Assembly (NCBI GenBank): GCA_030156895.1
Contig: JASGLP010000017.1
Span: 1 to 53,456 of the forward strand
Direction of reading: 5' to 3'
Length of the DNA: 53,456 nucleotides
Origin: Eubacteriaceae bacterium
Lineage (GTDB): Bacteria; Bacillota; Clostridia; Eubacteriales; Eubacteriaceae
In this document: one piece after another, positions 1-7,841 of the stretch
How the letters are laid out: each line of letters starts with the position of its first letter
Numbering within the stretch: position 1 is the stretch's first letter
Position numbers and translations under genes: made by a program
Notes under the pieces: generated by a model
What the model saw: the letters and a program-made list of their open reading frames with translations, nothing else
The model's database searches: none
Told to the model about the DNA's origin: nothing

Positions 1-68
1 GAAAACAGGGGGTCATTGTTTTTTTATTTGAAAAAACTTCGAAAACCCTGTAAATATAGGTTTTATAA

Positions 69-1049
69 AAAAATAGGGGTGTTTTACTTGACACTACCGG
101 CGAATATAGTGCTGAGCGTGGAAATCTAAACTATGTTCTGGTAGATGGATCAGGTAATCCTATTGGCTCAGTTCAATCTATTTCAGGATACAATCTCGGA
201 GAATCTGATCCAATTGTCAGTGGAAATACCGCTACCTGGTGTACCCATGAAAATGGAGAAATTCATTTTTATTCCCTTCCTGTATCAGGTTCAATAAATA
301 CCGACGTAACGTCTTTTGCAACTGATCTCGCATCTGGTCAAAGTATAAATACACCGATCACATTATCAGCAAGTGCTTCAGGTACTGGTGTGCTAAGATT
401 TGAGTTTACTTATACTCAGGATGATTCAACAATAGTTATTCAGGACTATTCAGAATTAAATACAGTAACGTTTATTCCGAGTCAGCCGGGTAACTACACG
501 CTGGGTGTAAATGTGATGGATGGAAATGGAAATATTGCAACCAAAACAATAGAAGATTTCTTGATTATTGGTGATACGAGTAATTTACCGTCCCTTAATT
601 ATCGAACTCACGTTGAAAATGTCGGGTGGCAGGATTTTGTCACTAGCGGTCAAATGTCTGGGACATCAGGTCGCGGTTTGCGTTTAGAAGGTATCGAAAT
701 AAAAATTGATAATTCCCAAAATGCTCTCGGTATTAAATACACTACTCATGTTCAAAATATCGGTTGGCAGGATATGGTTGAAAATGGAAACTTAAGCGGG
801 ACATCGGGACTTGGCCTGAGGCTTGAAGCTATTCAGATTCAATTAACTGGCTTGGATGCTGACCAATTTGATATTTATTATCGAGTCCATGCCCAGAACG
901 TTGGTTGGATGGGATGGGCTAAAAATGGTGCACAAGCCGGAACTGCTGGTTACGGATATCGACTGGAAGGGATTGAAATACAAATTGTAGAGAAGGGCAC
1001 CGAGGCGCCTGGTAATACTACAAATGCATTTATTGAAAAGGTTAATTGA
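69..1049 (+). pseudogene. 5'-truncated ChW-repeat surface protein
   Basis: The frame is open from just after a TAA at 66-68 to TGA at 1047-1049. No start codon with a ribosome binding site is visible; the only in-frame candidate, GTG at 390, lies inside an evident domain. From about 100 the translation reads as extracellular beta-sandwich sequence resembling Y_Y_Y (triple-tyrosine) modules. It ends with three ChW repeats, each with a GW core and a G-x-RLE signature (about 595-705, 725-845 and 865-990). The last repeat matches the third repeat of the protease at 5918-7642 almost word for word. The family is secreted and wall-associated, so a signal peptide and further N-terminal domains would be expected. 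Bases 1-66 in other frames do not continue the protein. I read it as the 3' remnant of a deleted or recombined gene; a frameshift near the A-run at 68-74 is the alternative. Confidence 0.75.
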
Positions 1050-1150
1050 ATGATTAAAAAAACGGTCTGGATATTGATCTTTAGATAGATGGTTTTAACT
1101 CATTAAGATAGCTTATTGAGTCTATGACAAACTAAACCCAAAAATATAAA

Positions 1151-1187
1151 GGCGATTCGAGCTTAGAAAGGTTCGGATCGCCTTTTA
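1151..1187 (+). terminator. Rho-independent terminator
   Basis: A hairpin with arms GGCGATTCGAGC and GGTTCGGATCGCC (with G-U pairs) is followed by TTTTATT. It ends the ChW remnant about 100 bases downstream of its stop codon. Confidence 0.75.
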
Positions 1188-1256
1188 TTGCCATTCGGCT
1201 TATGAATTGTCACATTATTTGTAGCAGTTTGTTGTGTTGTTTAATACCCTATTTAC

Positions 1257-1285
1257 TTGTTAGAATTTAACAGCCATGATAAAAT
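1257..1285 (+). promoter_or_regulatory. Sigma-A-type promoter for the HD-GYP gene
   Basis: TTGTTA and TAAAAT are separated by 17 bases, and the -10 ends 47 bases before the ATG at 1333. Assigned by pattern only. Confidence 0.5.
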
Positions 1286-1332
1286 ACAAAATTAAATAGA
1301 GCTTGACTTTAATTAGAAAGAGATGTGAAGAA

Positions 1333-2627
1333 ATGGTCGAATTGTTTGAGCTGATGTTTGAACTGTCAAAAGCGACAGATCTAGTCAGCCCCAGACTGAA
1401 TCGTCACCAGCATCAGGTCGGATTTATTGCTTATTGTCTCGGTGAGCAGCTGGGATACTCAAAGCAACAATTAAGTAATCTGGGGATGGCTGGAATACTG
1501 CATGATATTGGTGGTCTTAGCCTGCAGGAGCGTATTAATGTACTAAAATTTGACGCGATTCATCCTCATCGGCATGCCCGTATTGGCTGGCACTTGCTAA
1601 AAGAGAATACCTATCTCACAGAAATTGCAGAAATTATCAAATTTCATCATGTCGACTGGCAAAACGGCGACGGCCTTGTATTTAATGGTGAAGCGGTGCC
1701 CCTGGACAGTCACTTGCTTCATCTGGCTGATCGAATTTCCACGTCGCTTAATTCAAACGAAAATCTACTCAATCAGGCTGATAAAATCGCGAAAAAAATA
1801 GCTGCGACTTCTGGTCAGAAATTTAATCCCGATTTTGTGGAAGCATTTATGGAGATGGTGAAATATGATTGCTTTTGGTTTGACCTTGAATCGATCATGA
1901 AAGGGAAAAATCTTTACCGAAAGTTTACGGATTTAACGAAAATTGAAATTGATCTGGATGGTTTGCTTGATATTTCTCGACTTTTTCAAGAGTTATCGAC
2001 TTTAGAAGTCCTTTTACCGCGGTTCACAGTGTTGGGGTTGCGGTTGTCGGATCGGAAATCGGGAAAATGTGGGGTCTGGATCAAGAAACCTGTCAGAAAA
2101 TTAAAATTGCCGGCTATCTGCATGACCTGGGAAAACTGGCGATCCCCAATGATTTATTGGAAAAACCTGCTCAGTTGTCAGATCGGGAGTTTGCCATGGT
2201 CAAGTCGCATGTTTATGAAACCTTTATCCTTCTGGATCAGGTGTCAGGGATGGAAGAAATAAATGCGATCGCTTCCCTCCATCATGAAAAATTGGATGGC
2301 AGCGGCTATCCCTTTAAACTGACAGCCTGCCAGTTAAATACGGAAGCAAGGATTCTGGCGATTGCGGATATTTTTACTGCTTTAACCGAAAATCGCCCTT
2401 ATCGCAAAGGCATGGACAGAGAAGCTGTTAAAGCGATTTTTCGAGAATTAAAGAAGGATAATAAACTGGATCCTGAGATCTTAAGCCTGGTTGACCAAAA
2501 CTACCTGGAACTGGAAGGGGTGCGGATTTCGGGACAAACCACAGCGCGGGAACACTATCAGCAGCTCAAAATTAAAATGGCTGAATTCAGCCAACATACT
2601 GAACCTGATTTCGGCCGTTCTCTTTAG
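1333..2627 (+). pseudogene. HD-GYP c-di-GMP phosphodiesterase-like protein, frameshifted
   Basis: The ATG at 1333 follows AGATGTGAAG; a TTG at 1303 is in frame but lacks a binding site. The N-terminal half carries a degenerate HD domain (ILHDIGG, then HH near residue 113). A second HD-GYP domain follows with HDLGKLAIP and HHEKLDGSGYP, the signature of c-di-GMP hydrolases. The two halves are in different frames. The conserved stretch DFRSPFTAVHS begins at 1998 in frame 3, whereas the upstream half is in frame 1, so a single-base indel lies near 1995-1998. Without correction the first frame runs on to 2262 with unrelated residues. The 3' end overlaps the convergent diguanylate cyclase by 41 bases. 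If the lesion is real, only the N-terminal half is made and the catalytic HD-GYP domain is lost; a sequencing error cannot be excluded. Confidence 0.85.
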
Positions 2628-4479
2628 CCTGATATAAGGCAGTGTCGGCATCCTGGATAAGCTGATCAGCACTTGTTTCCGGCGATGGTATTGTACAGGA
2701 CACGCCCATACTGACTGTGACACAGTTTTTTACAAGTGACTGGCAATGAGGAATGGCTTCCGCTTCAATTTCTAACAGCAGCATATTAGCGGTTTTAAGA
2801 GCCTCTTCTTTGGCGCTTTCGGGCAGCAGGATTACAAATTCTTCACCACCATAACGAAAGGCCATATCGGTGGAACGCCCCAGAGAACCATCAAGAATCT
2901 GGGCAATAAGATAGAGACATCGGTCACCGGCCAGATGACCATAGCTATCATTGTAGTTTTTAAAATAATCAACATCGATAAAAATAAGTGAAATTGGATG
3001 ACGGTGCCTTAAGCAGCGCTGCCATTCAGTCTGGATGCTTTCATTATATTGTCGGCGGTTCCACAGGCCGGTCAATGGGTCGCGCAGTGACAGTTTTTCC
3101 AGTGCCAGCTTTTGCTCTTCAATCTTTTGTTTTGATAGCCACAAATCACGTGTGCGCTCATTGACCAGCTCATCCAGATTGCTGTTGATGCGGGAAAGCT
3201 CTGTTGCCATTTCGGTTTTTTTGGTCAGCGAGTCAGAATATTTTTTGGCCAAGACCAGCGAATAACTGAGCACAAAAACCAGCTGCCCCATGGAACTGTT
3301 GGTTTCATTTTGAAAAATAACTTTAAGAATTGGCGGCCACCAGGGACTGTTAGCCACGACACTTAAGGAAACAATATCTAAGAAACTGGTGAAAAGAAAC
3401 ATGGAACCGCCAAAAATAATCAGCAGATTATCATTTGTGTCAGAATTTTTTAGAACAATGATAAAACGTGTCAGCATATATAGAATCAGAAAGAAGCAGT
3501 AAAGCTGAAAAATGGTGTTAACGGCGGTAAAGATTTGCGGCGGAATGACTAAAATGACCAGAGCGTAAATAACCCCCATAGCTTTAGTTAAATGAATGAT
3601 CTTCTGATGGAAATGGACCGGCAGGACGCGTTCAAGAAACAGCAGGATGAGTGGCGGACTGAGATAAAATAGCAGTGACTGGAACTTTCGGGCGATCATA
3701 AAATCGATATTTTGGAAGAGACTGTAAAAATAGGAAGCCCCCACCATGGAGGTGCGCAGCGCAATCATGACACAAAAAAGACCGAAGTAGAGAGCTGCCA
3801 GGTCTTTTTTGCGAAAGAAAAAAAGTGCCAAATGATAAAATCCCATGATTAAGAGGGCGCCAAAAAGAAAGAGTGAAAAAGCCAGTTCTTTTTCACGGGC
3901 TTGGAGGATCAGGTTGGAATTGCCAATTTCTATGGGGCTGAGCATGCCGCCGCTGGACATGTAAAAATTGGCGACCTGTAGCGTAATCTGATTTTGGCCC
4001 TGGTGAACATCAAAAAAGGCGATTTGGGGCAGATACTGGGGAACCATGCTGTCACGGCTTGTGCCCAGTTGACCGGCGGATGCCACCAGTGTTTCGTTGA
4101 TATACAGGTTGTAAGCGGTTCTAACCTTGGGGATTTTAATTCCTAAAACGCCACTTTCAGGACTTGAAAAAATTAAGTGATAGGTCGCAACGCCAGAACC
4201 GGGGAGTTGACGCCCATCCACCACATACTTATTCCAGGAAGAGGGAAAATAAAAACTGCCACTTTGCTGTCCCTGGCTGATTTCGTCTGGTTTCAAGAGC
4301 TGATCCCAATAAAAATCCCACTCTCCAGAAAAGGCAACGACTGAGGAAAACAGGTCGCTCTCGGAAAGATCAAGCATTCCTTGTTGGGCTTCGGCAGGAT
4401 CCGCTGCGCCAACGTAGTAACAGAGCGGTCCAAGCAAAGCAGTGCTTAGGATTAATAAAATTAATAGTAGTTTTTTCAT
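2587..4479 (-). CDS. Membrane diguanylate cyclase (7TMR-DISM extracellular and 7TM, GGDEF)
   Basis: Predicted to make c-di-GMP from two GTP in response to an extracellular ligand. I chose the ATG at 4479 because GAAGG lies five bases upstream; the in-frame ATG at 4494 has no such site. In order: a signal peptide, a jelly-roll sensor resembling 7TMR-DISMED2 (about 30-180, with a GEWDFYWDQLL motif near its start), about seven membrane helices (about 200-390), a coiled-coil linker, and a C-terminal GGDEF domain. The active-site loop is GGEEF at residues 544-548. Five residues before it RSTD matches the inhibitory I-site RxxD, so product feedback is expected. The gene converges on the frameshifted HD-GYP phosphodiesterase, suggesting they were once an antagonistic pair. 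The exact ligand is unknown. Confidence 0.88.
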   Translation of the reverse strand: MKKLLLILLILSTALLGPLCYYVGAADPAEAQQGMLDLSESDLFSSVVAFSGEWDFYWDQLLKPDEISQGQQSGSFYFPSSWNKYVVDGRQLPGSGVATYHLIFSSPESGVLGIKIPKVRTAYNLYINETLVASAGQLGTSRDSMVPQYLPQIAFFDVHQGQNQITLQVANFYMSSGGMLSPIEIGNSNLILQAREKELAFSLFLFGALLIMGFYHLALFFFRKKDLAALYFGLFCVMIALRTSMVGASYFYSLFQNIDFMIARKFQSLLFYLSPPLILLFLERVLPVHFHQKIIHLTKAMGVIYALVILVIPPQIFTAVNTIFQLYCFFLILYMLTRFIIVLKNSDTNDNLLIIFGGSMFLFTSFLDIVSLSVVANSPWWPPILKVIFQNETNSSMGQLVFVLSYSLVLAKKYSDSLTKKTEMATELSRINSNLDELVNERTRDLWLSKQKIEEQKLALEKLSLRDPLTGLWNRRQYNESIQTEWQRCLRHRHPISLIFIDVDYFKNYNDSYGHLAGDRCLYLIAQILDGSLGRSTDMAFRYGGEEFVILLPESAKEEALKTANMLLLEIEAEAIPHCQSLVKNCVTVSMGVSCTIPSPETSADQLIQDADTALYQAKENGRNQVQYVG

Positions 4480-4642
4480 AGTGACCTTCAACATTTGTAA
4501 AAAATGAATAACAAATCAAGACAATGAATAAATAAACTTGAACGCAATTAAATCACTATTAATGTAACCGATATCTTAAAAAAAATCAAGGATTATCTAT
4601 GAAAAATTTTTCCAAAAATGAATGAACTTTAAAGCGTTAAAG

Positions 4643-5590
4643 TTATATATCCCAGTTAATGGAATCGTCCTTAACATCTTTATTAGGTTTTCCACCGGAG
4701 AAATGCAGTTCCATATTTTTGATACTGACTTTGGTGTCTTCGGGAACTGATTTGGTGATAAAAACATTACTGCCAATTACGACACCTTTACCGATGACTG
4801 TTTCACCGCCCAGAATTGATGCGCCGGAATAAACGGTCACTTCATCCTCCAAACAGGGATGGCGTCTGACACCCCGCAGTTTTTGTCCGCCACGGGTGGA
4901 TAAAGCGCCCAGAGTAACGCCCTGATAAATTTTTACGTGCTCACCGATCACAGCTGTCTCGCCAATTACCACCCCGGTTCCATGGTCGATGAAAAAATAT
5001 TTGCCAATCGTGGCGCCGGGATGAATATCGATGCCGGTAATATTATGGGCATATTCACTCATGATTCGGGGAATCATTGGAACCGACAGCTTATAGAGTT
5101 CATGGGCCAGGCGGTGAATGGAGACGGCAAAGACCCCGGGATAGCAGAAAATGACTTCATCCTTACTTTGGGCAGCGGGATCACCGTCAAAGGCGGCCTG
5201 GACATCAGTTGCCAGATACGATCTGATTTCCGGAATCTTTTTCATAAAGGCACAGCAGAGACCTTCGGCAACAGACTGGCAGTCAGAGTTGTTGCCGTTT
5301 TTATTAATACAGGCATTATGTTTAAGTGTCAGGGTAATCTGCTCGGTCATTTTTTCAGTAATTGAAACCGTCAGTTCACTGATATGATAGTCCTGAATTT
5401 CTTTTCTGAAATGCGTATCTGAAAAATAGCTGGGGAAAACCAGCTGACGCAAAAGTTTTGTGGTTTCTATAATAACAGAACGATTGGGAATATAGCCTTG
5501 TTCATAGGGGGCGATTCGTTCTTCCTTATCATAGCTTTTGGATATTAGTGAAACCAGATTATCAATTTTGTTTTTAAATTCATTTGTCAT
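4643..5590 (-). CDS. cysE: Serine O-acetyltransferase (CysE/EpsC type)
   Basis: Transfers acetyl from acetyl-CoA to L-serine, giving O-acetylserine for cysteine synthesis in the cytoplasm. The C-terminal half is a left-handed beta-helix of hexapeptide repeats, starting near GIDIHPGATIGKYFFIDHG and running through VVIGETAVIG and GGQKLRG. These include the conserved catalytic-region His and Asp residues of the family. At 315 residues it is longer than enterobacterial CysE (about 270), as is usual for the clostridial EpsC-like branch, with an all-helical N-terminal domain. AAAGGA precedes the ATG at 5590. No cysK lies beside it and I see no T-box in its leader. It could equally be named epsC. 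Confidence 0.9.
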   Translation of the reverse strand: MTNEFKNKIDNLVSLISKSYDKEERIAPYEQGYIPNRSVIIETTKLLRQLVFPSYFSDTHFRKEIQDYHISELTVSITEKMTEQITLTLKHNACINKNGNNSDCQSVAEGLCCAFMKKIPEIRSYLATDVQAAFDGDPAAQSKDEVIFCYPGVFAVSIHRLAHELYKLSVPMIPRIMSEYAHNITGIDIHPGATIGKYFFIDHGTGVVIGETAVIGEHVKIYQGVTLGALSTRGGQKLRGVRRHPCLEDEVTVYSGASILGGETVIGKGVVIGSNVFITKSVPEDTKVSIKNMELHFSGGKPNKDVKDDSINWDI

Positions 5591-5618
5591 GGTAGTTTTC
5601 CTTTTCGTTTTTCTTCCT

Positions 5619-5647
5619 ATTATAGCTTATCCATTTATTGAAAACAA
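5619..5647 (-). promoter_or_regulatory. Sigma-A-type promoter for serine acetyltransferase
   Basis: On the minus strand, TTGTTT and TATAAT are separated by 17 bases, upstream of the start at 5590. Pattern match only. Confidence 0.5.
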
Positions 5648-5917
5648 GAAAGGTAAGTGCCACACTTGGCAGGCAATTGAAGCAGCTCTTTTCAGCGGGT
5701 TATTTCACAACTGAATAATTGTCTAAAGGTTTCTTAAAATAAGGATCAGCGTCGACACTTCTAAAAAAAGCGATGCTTTTAAAAGCTAAATCGTTCAGGA
5801 AGACGGGGATGTTGCTTTTAAACGCAGTAGCAAGTATAATTATTTTGTAGATTTGCAATAAATTATATTTTCTGAGCGTTAAGCTATAAAGTGCTAAGGT
5901 ATAAAAGGAGAACAATT
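5648..5917. other. Intergenic region between divergent cysE and protease genes
   Basis: No credible gene is present; a minus-strand frame at 5700-5915 has no binding site and low-complexity content. The sequence TGAGCGTTAA at 5873-5882 recurs upstream of the next ChW gene (7787-7796). AAGGAG at 5905-5910 serves the GTG at 5918. Confidence 0.5.
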
Positions 5918-7642
5918 GTGATTAAAAAATATTTTGCGGTAACGCTGGTAATGCTGCTGTTACTGATGTCAGTGCCGGTATCGGCAATGGCTCAGGAGAC
6001 GCTGCAGGTTAACAGTTTGAACGAAATGGCAACTCTTGATGTTTTATCCGGCAGTGATCGTCAGGTGGTGGTTGTCTATAACGACAAAAAGGATAATAAC
6101 ATCCAGACCCTTGCGTTATCATCCGAGGAAATTATTGGCGGGCAATCGATTTCCAGTCGGGTGGATGTTATTGAAGTAGCGGCTGATGTCGATATTGAGG
6201 CGTTTTTAAATGAGTTGAGAAACCAGCCAAATGTTCTGGCGGCAGACATTAATCAAACTTATGAAAAATCATCATTGTCGAATGATACTTACATACAAAG
6301 TGGAGAAGCCTGGCAGTTTACCGGTATTGGACAAGATGAGACCTGGGATCAGGTTGATAACGCTGAAGCGGTAGTCGTTGCGGTTCTTGATACAGGCCTC
6401 AATACAGGTCATCCGGATTTAATTGGCAGAACTGTGTTGGGCTATGATTATATAGTCGGCAGTAATCATGTAATCGACCGAGACAGAGATGAAGGTCATG
6501 GTACCATGGTCAGCGGTTGCATTGTGGCGACGGCCAATAATGGAATCGGGATTGCGGGGGTTGCGGGAACGGCAAATATTAAGGTCGCGCCATTTTGTAT
6601 CGGTGATGGCGATTTTTCCGATGCGACGATTGTGGCTGCTCTGATGGATGCGGCGGATCGTCCTGATATCGATGTGATCAACATGAGTTATGGTGGCTAT
6701 TATACTTCCAGGACCGAACAAACTGCTATCAATTACGCTCTGGCAAAGGGGAAAATTTTAGTGGCGTCTTCCGGCAACGAAGGCAGCGATAAAGAGGCAG
6801 GACAGTATTCCTATCCGGCCTCCTATGATGGCGTGATCTCTGTTGGGGCAACTGATCAAAATCAGGAGCTAGCCTACTTTTCTCAATACAATGACCGGGT
6901 TGATCTGGTGGCTCCGGGCGAAAATATTGTTACAACTGAAAAATCTGGTGGCTATACTTATACTGACGGGACATCTTTTTCGGCACCAATCGTTGCAGGA
7001 GCCTGTGCGGTGCTTTTGGCTGAGAATGATCGCTTAACTGCGATAGAAGCCGAGAATGTTTTAAAAGAAACTGCCCTTGATCTGGGTCAGTCTGGCAAGG
7101 ATAACGATTACGGTTACGGCTTGCTGCAGCTTGATCAGGCGCTTGAAAAGGTAAAAAACGGCGGAACGGATATGCCAGATGACCTTCTCGATGTCAATTA
7201 TCGAACCCACGTTCAAAATGTGGGTTGGCAGGAATATGTCTCCAATGGAAAAATGAGCGGTACCGCAAATCAGGGGCTGCGTCTTGAAGGACTTGAAATT
7301 CAACTTGGCGATTCCGATTACGATTTAGGTATTGCCTACACCACCCATGTAGAAAATATCGGTTGGCAGGATTATGTCTATAATGGCGCATTGAGCGGGA
7401 CACAAGACCAGGGTTTGCGGCTGGAAGCCGTGAGGATTAAGCTGGTTGGAGCGGATGCGGATTTATTTGATGTCTATTATCGGGTTCATGCCCAGAATGT
7501 CGGTTGGATGGGCTGGGCGAAAAATGGTGCAGATTCAGGAACATCGGGTTTGGGTTACCGTCTGGAAGGAATCGAAATTATGGTTGTCCCGGCGGGTAGC
7601 TGGGTTCCGGATAACACTGATAGCGCGTTTTTGGAAAGTTAA
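5918..7642 (+). CDS. Secreted subtilisin-like serine protease with three C-terminal ChW repeats
   Basis: An exported S8-family endopeptidase. The GTG start follows AAGGAG by seven bases and gives a normal signal peptide ending near AMAQ; starting upstream at 5891 would spoil it. A propeptide-like segment (about 30-120) precedes the catalytic domain. The triad is visible as D158 (VLDTG), H194 (GHGTMVSG) and S353 (GTSFSAP), with the oxyanion Asn in SSGNEG. Residues about 430-570 are three ChW repeats (VGW/IGW cores with GLRLEGLEI-type tails) that probably attach the enzyme to the wall or to partner proteins. The gene is monocistronic between its own terminator and a divergent neighbour. Its substrate is unknown; processing of the neighbouring surface proteins is a reasonable guess. 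Confidence 0.92.
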   Translation: MIKKYFAVTLVMLLLLMSVPVSAMAQETLQVNSLNEMATLDVLSGSDRQVVVVYNDKKDNNIQTLALSSEEIIGGQSISSRVDVIEVAADVDIEAFLNELRNQPNVLAADINQTYEKSSLSNDTYIQSGEAWQFTGIGQDETWDQVDNAEAVVVAVLDTGLNTGHPDLIGRTVLGYDYIVGSNHVIDRDRDEGHGTMVSGCIVATANNGIGIAGVAGTANIKVAPFCIGDGDFSDATIVAALMDAADRPDIDVINMSYGGYYTSRTEQTAINYALAKGKILVASSGNEGSDKEAGQYSYPASYDGVISVGATDQNQELAYFSQYNDRVDLVAPGENIVTTEKSGGYTYTDGTSFSAPIVAGACAVLLAENDRLTAIEAENVLKETALDLGQSGKDNDYGYGLLQLDQALEKVKNGGTDMPDDLLDVNYRTHVQNVGWQEYVSNGKMSGTANQGLRLEGLEIQLGDSDYDLGIAYTTHVENIGWQDYVYNGALSGTQDQGLRLEAVRIKLVGADADLFDVYYRVHAQNVGWMGWAKNGADSGTSGLGYRLEGIEIMVVPAGSWVPDNTDSAFLES

Positions 7643-7645
7643 CAA

Positions 7646-7674
7646 AAGAGCCATCGCTTTGATGGCTCTTTTTT
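7646..7674 (+). terminator. Rho-independent terminator of the protease gene
   Basis: AAGAGCCATC pairs with GATGGCTCTT around a five-base loop and is followed by a T-run, immediately after the stop codon. Confidence 0.92.
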
Positions 7675-7785
7675 AGTCAAATGGCTAAAGATTTCCACCA
7701 AAATGCCGATAGCATCAAATGAAGAGTCGATTAGATTATGATAAAAATTGCGAATTTGTCTAAGTGATGCAATAAAACAGGACCT

Positions 7786-7813
7786 TTGAGCGTTAAATTT
7801 TTAAGAGTATAGT
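7786..7813 (+). promoter_or_regulatory. Probable promoter of the ChW/Big2 protein gene
   Basis: TTGAGC and TATAGT are spaced by 16 bases, upstream of the ATG at 7842. The -35 overlaps TGAGCGTTAA, which also occurs before the protease gene. Confidence 0.4.
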
Positions 7814-7841
7814 AGAAAAGTTGTTGGGAAGAGAGGAATCA

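Noticed and set aside
5591-5700. T-box or S-box leader for the serine acetyltransferase
   Set aside because: No T-box core or SAM-riboswitch motifs on the minus strand; only a plain promoter.
5700-5915. A minus-strand 71-codon frame between cysE and the protease gene
   Set aside because: No binding site, unusual residue make-up, and it would cover the protease promoter region.
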